This document shows, in pieces, positions 7,129-13,219 of a stretch of 16,595 nt of DNA (the first letter of the stretch is position 1; each line of letters starts with the position of its first letter). The stretch covers positions 1-16,595 of the forward strand of contig DAOWHI010000082.1 of NCBI GenBank assembly GCA_030641505.1. The letters are read 5' to 3'. The notes below the pieces were generated by a model. The model was given only the letters and a program-made list of their open reading frames with translations, was not told where the DNA came from and made no database searches. Both the position numbers and the translations under genes were made by a program. This DNA comes from Gemmatimonadota bacterium (GTDB lineage Bacteria > Gemmatimonadota > Gemmatimonadetes > JACCXV01 > JAHWKZ01).

Positions 7129-7201
7129 GCGCCTGGCCGGTCCAATAGAGTCGAAAAACTGAACTGAAACCAGGCGCCATCGTCGTGCGTAGGGATTGGA
7201 C
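7129..7201 (+). promoter_or_regulatory. Interleaved inverted repeats, possible pseudoknot in the leader of the small-protein genes
   Basis: Two perfect inverted repeats overlap in pseudoknot order. GCGCCTGG (7129-7136) pairs with CCAGGCGC (7170-7177). GTCCAAT (7140-7146), lying in the first loop, pairs with ATTGGAC (7195-7201) downstream. The second helix extends by two more pairs past one mismatch (CCGGTCCAAT against ATTGGACAGG). The structure ends about 20 nt before the Shine-Dalgarno of the first small gene. It could be an RNA switch, a translational control element, or the 3' end of metX mRNA. I do not recognise it as a named class. Confidence 0.4.
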
Positions 7202-7236
7202 AGGAACCAGCGATACCCATTGAAAGGAGATACCAA

Positions 7237-7434
7237 ATGCGTACCATCCATTCTTTTCTAGCAGCGACGTTCTACAGCGCCTCCATCATCGCCCTGTTGG
7301 CGATGACGGCACCCCCGACGACCCCCGAAGCCGGACCCACGGCCGAACTCGGACCGGTCACGGTGATCGCCGTCGAGGCACCAGAAACGGTGGCCGATGG
7401 CGACGGGGCGCGGCGTGGCAGAGAGATCAGCTAG
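7237..7434 (+). CDS. Small exported protein, copy 1 of tandem pair
   Basis: 65 residues, preceded by a strong AAAGGAGA ribosome site 6 nt before ATG. The N-terminus MRTIHSFLAATFYSASIIALLAMT is a signal peptide or single membrane anchor. After a Pro/Thr-rich stretch comes TAELGPVTVIAVEAP, then TVADGDG and a basic end, RRGREIS. If cleaved after Ala36, the mature peptide is 29 residues, the same length as the partner's. Compared with copy 2, the acidic DGDE has become DGDG and the tail is more basic. No family recognised. The duplication with conserved frame and mostly silent core differences argues that it is translated. Confidence 0.8.
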   Translation: MRTIHSFLAATFYSASIIALLAMTAPPTTPEAGPTAELGPVTVIAVEAPETVADGDGARRGREIS

Positions 7435-7510
7435 GGCTTCCAACGAAATGCGATCTCGAGGTATCCAAAGGGCCAGGAAAGCGATGAACCGATTCGAAAG
7501 GAGATTCACA

Positions 7511-7699
7511 ATGCGCGCGACATTCATATTTCTAGCGACAGCGGCCTACGTGCTCTCGATCTCGACCCTGCTGGCGATGACGTTCTCCCTCCCGTCCGGT
7601 GCAAGCGCCGAGCTCGGTCCGATCACGGTGATCGGCGTCGAGACACCGCCAACCGTGATCGACGGCGACGAGATCCGACTCAGGTTGGAGATGAGCTAG
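7511..7699 (+). CDS. Small exported protein, copy 2 of tandem pair
   Basis: 62 residues with AAAGGAGA 6 nt before ATG 7511. The N-terminus MRATFIFLATAAYVLSISTLLAMT is hydrophobic and ends near an AxA-type site, SGASA, so cleavage before ELGP would release a 29-residue peptide. The core AELGPITVIGVETP is followed by TVIDGDEIRLRLEMS, short alternating strands with an acidic turn. No cysteines, so not a lipoprotein. In-frame codons run further upstream, to 7397, but the Shine-Dalgarno and the alignment with copy 1 fix the start at 7511. Function unknown; a secreted or envelope peptide is inferred. An intrinsic terminator follows 27 bp after the stop. Confidence 0.82.
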   Translation: MRATFIFLATAAYVLSISTLLAMTFSLPSGASAELGPITVIGVETPPTVIDGDEIRLRLEMS

Positions 7700-7725
7700 C
7701 CCCACAACTCACGCTGGCAGCGACG

Positions 7726-7766
7726 GGCGGTTTGGCCAGACATCTTCGGTCAAGCCGCCGTTTTGC
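7726..7766 (+). terminator. Intrinsic terminator after the small-protein pair
   Basis: A 12-bp stem, GGCGGTTTGGCC (7726-7737) with GGTCAAGCCGCC (7748-7759), including two G-U pairs and a 10-nt loop. The stem is followed by GTTTTGCGTTT. It ends the small-gene transcript before the persulfide dioxygenase gene. Confidence 0.75.
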
Positions 7767-7807
7767 GTTTATAGCTCTCGGTCATGCGCGGGGCCAAACC
7801 ATTCGCG

Positions 7808-7813
7808 TATAAT
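7808..7813 (+). promoter_or_regulatory. Consensus -10 (TATAAT) of the persulfide dioxygenase gene
   Basis: A perfect TATAAT 30 nt before ATG 7844 and just after an intrinsic terminator. At 17-bp spacing the -35 region (7785-7790) is poor, so an activator may be needed. The predicted 5' leader is about 24 nt and contains the GGGAGG ribosome site. Confidence 0.5.
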
Positions 7814-7843
7814 TGCCGCACCCACAAAGCAACGGGAGGCGCC

Positions 7844-9253
7844 ATGCTGTTCGAACGCTTCGAAGACACCGGGCTGTCTCAGTATTCCTATGCCGTCGGC
7901 TGCCCGGCTGCGGGAACGATCGCGATCGTCGATCCCCGGCGTGACGTCGACGCCTACATCGACTTCGCCGAGCACCACGGGGTTGAGATCCGGTACGTCT
8001 TGGAAACCCACATCCATGCCGACTTCGCCTCCGGAGCGCGCGAGCTGGGTGAGCGGACGGGTGCCGAGCTGTATCTGTCGCGGTTTGACGCTGATGAGCG
8101 GTACGAGGTCGCGTTCGACCACCAGACACTCGATCACGGGGACTCGATCGAGATGGGATCGGTGAAGTTGACCGCCCTCCACACTCCAGGGCACACACCG
8201 GAACACTTATCGTATCTAGTTTTTGATATGGCTCGCTCGAACGACACGCCGCAGATAATGCTGTCGGGCGATTTCGTGTTCGTGGGTTCCGTCGGTCGCC
8301 CCGATCTACTGGGCGAAGACGCCAAGCTCGGGCTGGCGAAGCAAATGTTCCACAGCATTCGTGATGGGTTGAAAGGGCTACCCAGCGGGCTCGAGGTCCA
8401 CCCCGGGCATGGCGCGGGATCGATGTGTGGGGCGGGTATGAGCGCGCGACCGCTCTCGACCTTGGGCTTCGAGCGCGTCGCCAACCCCTATCTCGACCCT
8501 AACCTGACCGAGCAGAGATTCGTCGAGCAGTTGCTTGCGTCGAGCCCTCCGTTTCCGCCCTACTACCGGCGGATGAAGGAGTTGAACTCCGCCGGACCGC
8601 CCACGCTCAAGCGGTTGGACGCGATTGAGCCGCTGCCACCCGAACGCTTTCAATCGCTGGCCCAAAACGGTCATGTCGTGGTCGATGTCCGTGACCATGA
8701 AGCCTTCGGGCGCAGCCACGTTCCTGACGCCTTCGGCATCAGCGTCGGGCAGGGTCTATCGACATGGGCGGCCTGGGCTGTGCCCTACGACACGCCGTTG
8801 CTCCTGGTTGTCGCGAATCCGGCCTGGATCGAGGGCGCCGTGCACGCGCTGGCTCGCGTGGGCCTGGATGACGTGCGCGGTTATCTGGACGGCGGGATGG
8901 AAGTCTGGGCCGAAGCCGGTTTCCACGCCGAGACACTTCCCCAAATCAGCGTCTCCGACCTCTCTGATCGTTTGGCCAGCGGAAACGGACCGGTATTGCT
9001 CGATGTCCGATCGGATGAAGAATGGGACGCCGGCCACGTGGCCGGCGCGACGCACATCATGGTTGGCTACCTGGCGGATCGACTGGACGAGATTCCAGTC
9101 GGCGAGGATGGCCTGGCCGTCATGTGCCGCACCAGCTACCGATCCACGGTTGCGGCGAGCATCCTCCAGCGCTCTGGCTTCGCCGACGTCACCAAAGTCC
9201 GCGGCGGAATCAGCGCCTGGATAGGCGCGGGCCTGCCGACGACCACCCACTGA
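7844..9253 (+). CDS. Persulfide dioxygenase-like metallo-beta-lactamase fused to two rhodanese domains
   Basis: 469 residues, cytoplasmic. The N-terminal metallo-beta-lactamase domain (about 1-250) has THIHADF (55-61), LHTPGHTPEH (112-121), SGDFVFVGSVGRPDL (141-155) and HPGHGAGSMCG (186-196), the pattern of ETHE1-like enzymes that oxidise glutathione persulfide to sulfite using iron. Rhodanese domain 1 (about 265-362) has lost its active Cys: the loop reads VVANPAW. Domain 2 (about 372-466) keeps it, Cys428 in MCRTSYRS. The protein probably handles sulfane sulfur, passing or receiving it through domain 2. ATG 7844 follows GGGAGG; an open frame extends upstream to 7784 but lies in the promoter region. 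Confidence 0.9.
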   Translation: MLFERFEDTGLSQYSYAVGCPAAGTIAIVDPRRDVDAYIDFAEHHGVEIRYVLETHIHADFASGARELGERTGAELYLSRFDADERYEVAFDHQTLDHGDSIEMGSVKLTALHTPGHTPEHLSYLVFDMARSNDTPQIMLSGDFVFVGSVGRPDLLGEDAKLGLAKQMFHSIRDGLKGLPSGLEVHPGHGAGSMCGAGMSARPLSTLGFERVANPYLDPNLTEQRFVEQLLASSPPFPPYYRRMKELNSAGPPTLKRLDAIEPLPPERFQSLAQNGHVVVDVRDHEAFGRSHVPDAFGISVGQGLSTWAAWAVPYDTPLLLVVANPAWIEGAVHALARVGLDDVRGYLDGGMEVWAEAGFHAETLPQISVSDLSDRLASGNGPVLLDVRSDEEWDAGHVAGATHIMVGYLADRLDEIPVGEDGLAVMCRTSYRSTVAASILQRSGFADVTKVRGGISAWIGAGLPTTTH

Positions 9254-9289
9254 GGCGACGCGATCGGCGGCCGAGCCGCCCCCGTTGTA

Positions 9290-10561
9290 ATGCTGGTCGC
9301 GGGCGCCCTCACGCTCATTGTTGTCAGCGTCGTGATGCGGGCCGGAACCGAGCCGTTCGCGACGTGGTATTACCCGTTGGCGTGGTCCCCCACGCTGCTC
9401 ATGCTGGATGCGGTCGCCGCCCTCAGGGGCGGCGGCCGCTTCTTTTTCTTGACCCGGCCACAGGCGATCGCTTCGATGTTGGCGTGGTCGATCCCGTTTT
9501 GGTTGTTCTTCGAGCTGCTCAACTTTCGACTCGACAACTGGTACTACGTATTCGTGCCCGACGACCCCGTGGCACGGTGGGCGGGCATCGGGCTTTCGTT
9601 CGCGACCGTGCTGCCGGCGATCTTCCTGGCCGAGCGGGCGCTCGGTTCGCCCGGGCGTCCAACCGACACACAACCGAATCACACCCTCACACCCGCCCGT
9701 TTGCACGCGATACAAGCGCTTGGCGGAGCGGTGCTATTGGTGCCACTTGTCTGGCCACGCTTCCTTTTCCCACTGGTCTGGGTTGGCGGCCTGTTGTTGG
9801 CCGACCCGTGGGTGTACCGGCGCGATCCCGAACGTTCGCTGCTGGCTGATCTGGAGTGCCATCGAGCGGGCCGGATTATGCGGTTGCTACTCGGCGGGAT
9901 GCTGATCGGGCTGCTGTGGGAACTCTACAACATCAGCGCGCGTGGCAAATGGATTTACACCGTTCCCGGTCTCGAGGAGCTCAAGCTCTTCGAGATGCCG
10001 TTACTGGGTTTCTTCGGCTTTCCTGTGTTCGCGCTCGGGGGATTCGCGTTTTACCAAGCGCTCGTGGTGAGCGGGCTCGCCGCGCCCGACCGCGGTCACG
10101 CTCGGCACGCCCCGGGATCGCTCCGCAGTCTCGCAGCGGTGCTCGCGATCGCATTTTCGTCACTGATTCTGCTAGGCATGGAACGGTACACGATCTCGTC
10201 GATGACACCGCGGCTGGCCAACCTCGACGGCGTCTCGTCGGCGGCGCTTGAACACGCCGGCTACGACGTGTTCGAGTTGGCGGTCTCAGACCCCAGTTCG
10301 GTAGCCACCAAAACCGGGCTACCCATTGAAGCCGCCCACGCCTGGGTCGATCTCGCCGAGATGACTGTCTTGCGCGGGATCGGGACGGAGAACGCGAAGC
10401 GGCTCCAGGCTGCCGGGATCTCCGATATCGCCGAGCTGGCAGTCGCTGATCCGGCGTGGCTCGTCGAACAATTGCGCGAAGTTTCCACTCAACCCGTCTA
10501 CTCGGCACGAGTTCGGGTCTGGGTCCACGCCGCCCGAAACGCGACCCGGACAGCGCGCTAG
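9290..10561 (+). CDS. Multi-pass membrane protein with C-terminal helix-hairpin-helix (DUF4332-like) domain
   Basis: 423 residues. About seven to eight hydrophobic segments lie between 1 and 305, rich in Trp/Tyr motifs such as FATWYYPLAWSP, FFELLNFRLDNWYY and LLWELYNI, with short polar loops and an RRDPERSLL loop. The soluble tail (about 320-423) contains two similar units: LDGVSSAALEHAGYDVFELA, and LRGIGTENAKRLQAAGISDI with ELAVADPAWLV. This is the tandem helix-hairpin-helix arrangement seen in DUF4332. Function unknown; a nucleic-acid-binding-type fold tethered to a membrane protein is unusual. ATG 9290 lies 36 nt after the dioxygenase gene with no clear ribosome site, so cotranscription is likely. 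A 6-bp hairpin (9266-9280) lies in the gap. Confidence 0.75.
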   Translation: MLVAGALTLIVVSVVMRAGTEPFATWYYPLAWSPTLLMLDAVAALRGGGRFFFLTRPQAIASMLAWSIPFWLFFELLNFRLDNWYYVFVPDDPVARWAGIGLSFATVLPAIFLAERALGSPGRPTDTQPNHTLTPARLHAIQALGGAVLLVPLVWPRFLFPLVWVGGLLLADPWVYRRDPERSLLADLECHRAGRIMRLLLGGMLIGLLWELYNISARGKWIYTVPGLEELKLFEMPLLGFFGFPVFALGGFAFYQALVVSGLAAPDRGHARHAPGSLRSLAAVLAIAFSSLILLGMERYTISSMTPRLANLDGVSSAALEHAGYDVFELAVSDPSSVATKTGLPIEAAHAWVDLAEMTVLRGIGTENAKRLQAAGISDIAELAVADPAWLVEQLREVSTQPVYSARVRVWVHAARNATRTAR

Positions 10562-10580
10562 CCGAGTCCCCACATCCCGG

Positions 10581-11564
10581 TCACCGCACCTCCACTCGGA
10601 AGTTGTCGAGCAACCCCTCCCGATCCACGACGGGGGCGCCTGCGCCGCTGTTCGCCGTCGCGTAGCCGAACTGCATCGGCCGACCGAAGTCGGGGTTCGC
10701 CATCGTGTCTTGCTCCAGGAAGCTGTTCTGGGTTAGGCATGCGCCGGTTGTCAACGGCAGCCAGGCGAAGTCGAACGCCTGGACCTCGAAGCTGGGCCCC
10801 TGGAAGAATCTGTCGTCCTGTTTGATCAGAGCGCGAAAGACCATGTCCGCCGCATTGCCAGCGATCCAGGGGATCTTCCTCGCGTCGAATTGGAACGTGA
10901 CGAAGTTCGCCGCCTGGCCCGCGGGATCGAACGTCGCGCTGTTCACGTGGGCGATGATGATCCCCCCTCCGGGATCGTAGGTGTGTTTCGTCGACCGGCT
11001 CGGTGCCGGGTTCCCCTCCATCGCGCTTGGCATCGATGTGGAGGTGGCCGTCATTCCGGGGGTCGTGTCGAAGAACTTTTCCGAGGCCCAGCCGACCGCG
11101 AAGTCGCCGTCCACGCCGCCACCCATCGGAAACTCGAACCTTGACGCTCCCGTGCAGGTCGCTGGACGAAACTCCGCAGTTACAAAAAACGCGACGTCTT
11201 GTGTGGGCGGGAAGGAGAGGGTGCATACGGCGCCATCCTCCTGAGAGCAACCTACCCAGCCATCAAAGGTGCTCCCGTCGTCGGGCATCGCCTGCAGGAG
11301 AATGGTCCCGCCACCCCCGATATCGGTAAACCTGTCGCTGCAAGATTCCGTGGCAACGCCATTTGCGATTCGGCAGTTGATCTCGGGGACGCCTTCTCCG
11401 GGATTCTGCACTCGGCCAGAGCCGGCGCCAGCACCGGTCACGGTCACCATCACAGAGATGCCAAGTTCCGTCGGCAAACCGGAGTTGTTACCGCAATCTC
11501 CGCCGAGGATGGCGGGCAGGATCGAAACCGCAGCGACCATACGCGTGACTTGGAGCTTGGGCAT
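10581..11564 (-). CDS. Probable lipoprotein with divergent InlB B-repeat and a C-terminal beta-rich domain
   Basis: 327 residues. The N-terminus has a short positive start, a hydrophobic run and LPAILGGDC, where Cys24 could be lipidated; Asp before the Cys is atypical. Residues about 36-133 form one divergent InlB B-repeat: VTVTGAGAGSGRVQNP, paired Cys, ILLQAMPDDGSTFDGWVGC, then VCTLSFPP and VTAEFRP. The rest (about 137-327) starts SRFEFPMGGGVDGDFAVGWA and is probably a beta-sandwich, possibly a carbohydrate- or ligand-binding module; I do not recognise the family. Likely on the cell surface or in the envelope. The start is supported by a strong GGGGGAGGG ribosome site. It converges on the membrane-protein gene with a 19-bp gap. 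Confidence 0.75.
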   Translation of the reverse strand: MPKLQVTRMVAAVSILPAILGGDCGNNSGLPTELGISVMVTVTGAGAGSGRVQNPGEGVPEINCRIANGVATESCSDRFTDIGGGGTILLQAMPDDGSTFDGWVGCSQEDGAVCTLSFPPTQDVAFFVTAEFRPATCTGASRFEFPMGGGVDGDFAVGWASEKFFDTTPGMTATSTSMPSAMEGNPAPSRSTKHTYDPGGGIIIAHVNSATFDPAGQAANFVTFQFDARKIPWIAGNAADMVFRALIKQDDRFFQGPSFEVQAFDFAWLPLTTGACLTQNSFLEQDTMANPDFGRPMQFGYATANSGAGAPVVDREGLLDNFRVEVR

Positions 11565-11623
11565 TCACCCTCCCCCTTCAAGTGTTGCGAGCACGCTTGC
11601 CTGTCGGATAAAACCCTACATCG

Positions 11624-11652
11624 ACTCTACATGGGGTCGGAATCGCTGGCAA
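11624..11652 (-). promoter_or_regulatory. Sigma70-like promoter of the InlB-repeat lipoprotein gene
   Basis: On the minus strand TTGCCA (11647-11652; five of six consensus) is followed after 17 bp by TAGAGT (11624-11629; four of six). This predicts a leader of roughly 50 nt that ends in the strong ribosome site before ATG 11564. Confidence 0.5.
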
Positions 11653-11709
11653 ACATCGTCAGAACGATCGCGGTAAGAGCGCTTCTCCTGGCCGAAACCC
11701 CCTCACCCC

Positions 11710-11732
11710 GATTACCGTAATGTCTAGTAATC
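11710..11732 (+). promoter_or_regulatory. Palindromic cluster directly upstream of a start codon, operator-like
   Basis: ATTAC-C-GTAAT (11711-11721) is a perfect palindrome. GATTAC (11710-11715) also forms an inverted repeat with GTAATC (11727-11732), which abuts the ATG at 11733. The three GTAAT-type half sites in 23 bp, next to a gene with no ribosome site, suggest a binding site or a short hairpin over the start. Confidence 0.35.
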
Positions 11733-12653
11733 ATGCGGACTTTCTACGTGATACTCTGGATAGCGCTCTCCGCGGGAGCTGCGCGGGCTCAGATACTCGA
11801 CGGCTCTCTGTCGGGGCTCGCCTTCGGCGACGGTGTCGAGATCGCGCGCGCGACCCTGGGACCCGACTGCCGATCGATTAGCGCATTCGATCTCAGCGCG
11901 CCGCGCCTCCCGATCGCCGCGGAGAACGAATCGGAACTCATTTGCTGGAACTACGAGAACATGAGCGGCTTAAGACTCGAGACGCTCGTTTTGCGGTTCG
12001 CCGACGGTGGTCTCGCGATGATCGAAGCCCAGGGTGGAAATGTCGCCGGGCTCTTGCGACCCGATGAAGAGACGATGGAGTACGCCGGCTTCACCGGCTA
12101 CATGGGACCGGACGAGGCCGTCGTGATCGATGGCGACGTGGCGTGGGTCGTTCGGACCGAGGACATGCACTCGCATCCGTTTCTCGGATCCACACCCATG
12201 CTCACGGCCGAGGGCGCGCCTGCGGCAGCCGCGTCCGCGCTAAAGCCGACCGATCTCGTGTTTGGCGCTTCCCTCGACCAGATTCGCGAAATTTTCGTGC
12301 CCCAGTGCCCACGCGCGGTCGAGCGAGAGATCTCACCACCCGACCTCCTGACCCAACCCAAGAAACAGATCCAGATCGACTGTTTAGGATTCCCTTACGC
12401 GGGTTTCCCTCGCAAGGTCGAGGCGGTGTTCGCGGATGGTGAGTTGGCACTCGTCTGGATCCTGACCGGCAAGCCCGAGGAGCCGCGCGTCCGGGACGCG
12501 TTGATCTCTGTGTACGGGGACCCGGTGCACGTCGGTGACGATTCCGAGGTATTCGGTGACGGGAGCGTCATCCTGCGCAAGGACAAGCCCGAAGTCCTGT
12601 TTCTCTCGGCGGAGTTAGCCGCCGCGTTCGCGGAACAAGAACCCAGCGAGTAG
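11733..12653 (+). CDS. Secreted protein of two tandem Cys-paired repeats
   Basis: 306 residues with a clear signal peptide (MRTFYVILWIALSAGAARAQ, cleavage near ARA/Q). The mature part has two homologous halves. Repeat 1 (about 28-100) reads LAFGDGVEIARATLGPDC, then Cys71, then RFADGGLAMI. Repeat 2 (about 174-242) reads LVFGASLDQIREIFVPQC, then Cys217, then VFADGELALV. In both, Phe-to-first-Cys is 15 residues and Cys-to-Cys is 25, so each repeat probably holds one disulfide in the periplasm. A GAPAAAASAL linker joins them. Repeat 2 continues into a region ending with VYGDP. No family or function recognised. It ends 8 bp from the convergent Spy-like gene. Confidence 0.75.
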   Translation: MRTFYVILWIALSAGAARAQILDGSLSGLAFGDGVEIARATLGPDCRSISAFDLSAPRLPIAAENESELICWNYENMSGLRLETLVLRFADGGLAMIEAQGGNVAGLLRPDEETMEYAGFTGYMGPDEAVVIDGDVAWVVRTEDMHSHPFLGSTPMLTAEGAPAAAASALKPTDLVFGASLDQIREIFVPQCPRAVEREISPPDLLTQPKKQIQIDCLGFPYAGFPRKVEAVFADGELALVWILTGKPEEPRVRDALISVYGDPVHVGDDSEVFGDGSVILRKDKPEVLFLSAELAAAFAEQEPSE

Positions 12654-12661
12654 CAATTTCT

Positions 12662-13198
12662 TCATTGGTGGTGGGCGGGGTCGTGCCCACCCGCGTAGCC
12701 GCGCAACTCTTCGTAGCGGTCAATCTGCGCGGACGTGAGGATCGCACGCATAACCAGGTGCGCCTCTAGGTGGGCGGCGCGCAGCTCCCCTTGGAGAGCC
12801 GCGATCGCAGCGGTTTGATGCTGTAGCTGATCATCATTGATCGTCCCGCCGGCAAAACTCACATCCAACTCGCGCTCGGCGGCGATGATTCGGACACCCA
12901 AGTCGCGCGCGCTTTCCCGCATCGCCTGAAAGATCTCTTCCGTTTGGGCTCGTTGCTCCGACGACAGGTCGAGTTCGTCAGCCAACTCGAGGACATGCTT
13001 GGGACCGGGGTAGTGGTTCAGCTCCGCGGCTAGCGCATACCGCATCCCGTCGCCGTTCTCGTAGCCGGCGATTTCATCCGGCCCGAGCGCCTTGATGTCG
13101 CGCGTTTCGAGGCCGGCATACGGGGAGACGCCCCCTGGCTCCTGCGCCCAAGCCGGCGTCCCAATCAAGAGTGCGACGATGAACCACCGACTGCTCAT
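12662..13198 (-). CDS. Periplasmic Spy/CpxP-like (LTxxQ-type) helical protein
   Basis: 178 residues with a signal peptide ending at AWAQ/E (about residue 19). The mature protein opens SPYAGLETRDIKALGPDEIAGY, then has long amphipathic helices with LELADELDLSSEQRAQTEEIF (about 70-90) and LTSAQIDRYEELRGY (about 154-168), the two LTxxQ-like motifs of Spy/CpxP chaperones and related metal-resistance proteins. The His-rich end (GGHDPAHHQ) could bind metal. The family buffers misfolded proteins or senses envelope stress; the specific role here is inferred. It has an AAGGAG ribosome site and starts 21 bp after serA, so it may ride on the ser transcript. Confidence 0.75.
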   Translation of the reverse strand: MSSRWFIVALLIGTPAWAQEPGGVSPYAGLETRDIKALGPDEIAGYENGDGMRYALAAELNHYPGPKHVLELADELDLSSEQRAQTEEIFQAMRESARDLGVRIIAAERELDVSFAGGTINDDQLQHQTAAIAALQGELRAAHLEAHLVMRAILTSAQIDRYEELRGYAGGHDPAHHQ

Positions 13199-13219
13199 CC
13201 GTGGGTTCTCCTTTTTGTA

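Larger units (their letters stand above)
7201..7699 (+). repeat. Tandem duplication: leader plus small exported-protein gene, two copies 274 bp apart
   Basis: Copy 1 spans 7201-7434 and copy 2 spans 7474-7699. The similarity begins in the leaders at CAGGAA (7201 and 7474) and continues through AGCGAT. It then runs through an identical AAAGGAGA Shine-Dalgarno (7223-7230 and 7497-7504) with the same 6-nt spacing to ATG. It extends through both reading frames to aligned stop codons. In the coding core, 7342-7377 and 7607-7642 match at 32 of 36 bases, and two of the four differences are silent. Confidence 0.85.

Noticed and set aside
9266..9280. GGCGGC-CGA-GCCGCC hairpin between the dioxygenase and membrane-protein genes as a terminator
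   Set aside because: A 6-bp stem with no T-tract (followed by CCCG) in a 36-bp gap is more likely chance in GC-rich DNA or a processing hairpin.
8756..9715. Minus-strand frame of 319 codons opposite the rhodanese domains
   Set aside because: It is antisense to well-conserved rhodanese motifs and spans two plus-strand genes; no recognisable protein.
9022..9849. Plus-strand frame of 275 codons overlapping the dioxygenase end and membrane protein
   Set aside because: It is out of frame with both recognised genes, Arg-rich and without motifs.
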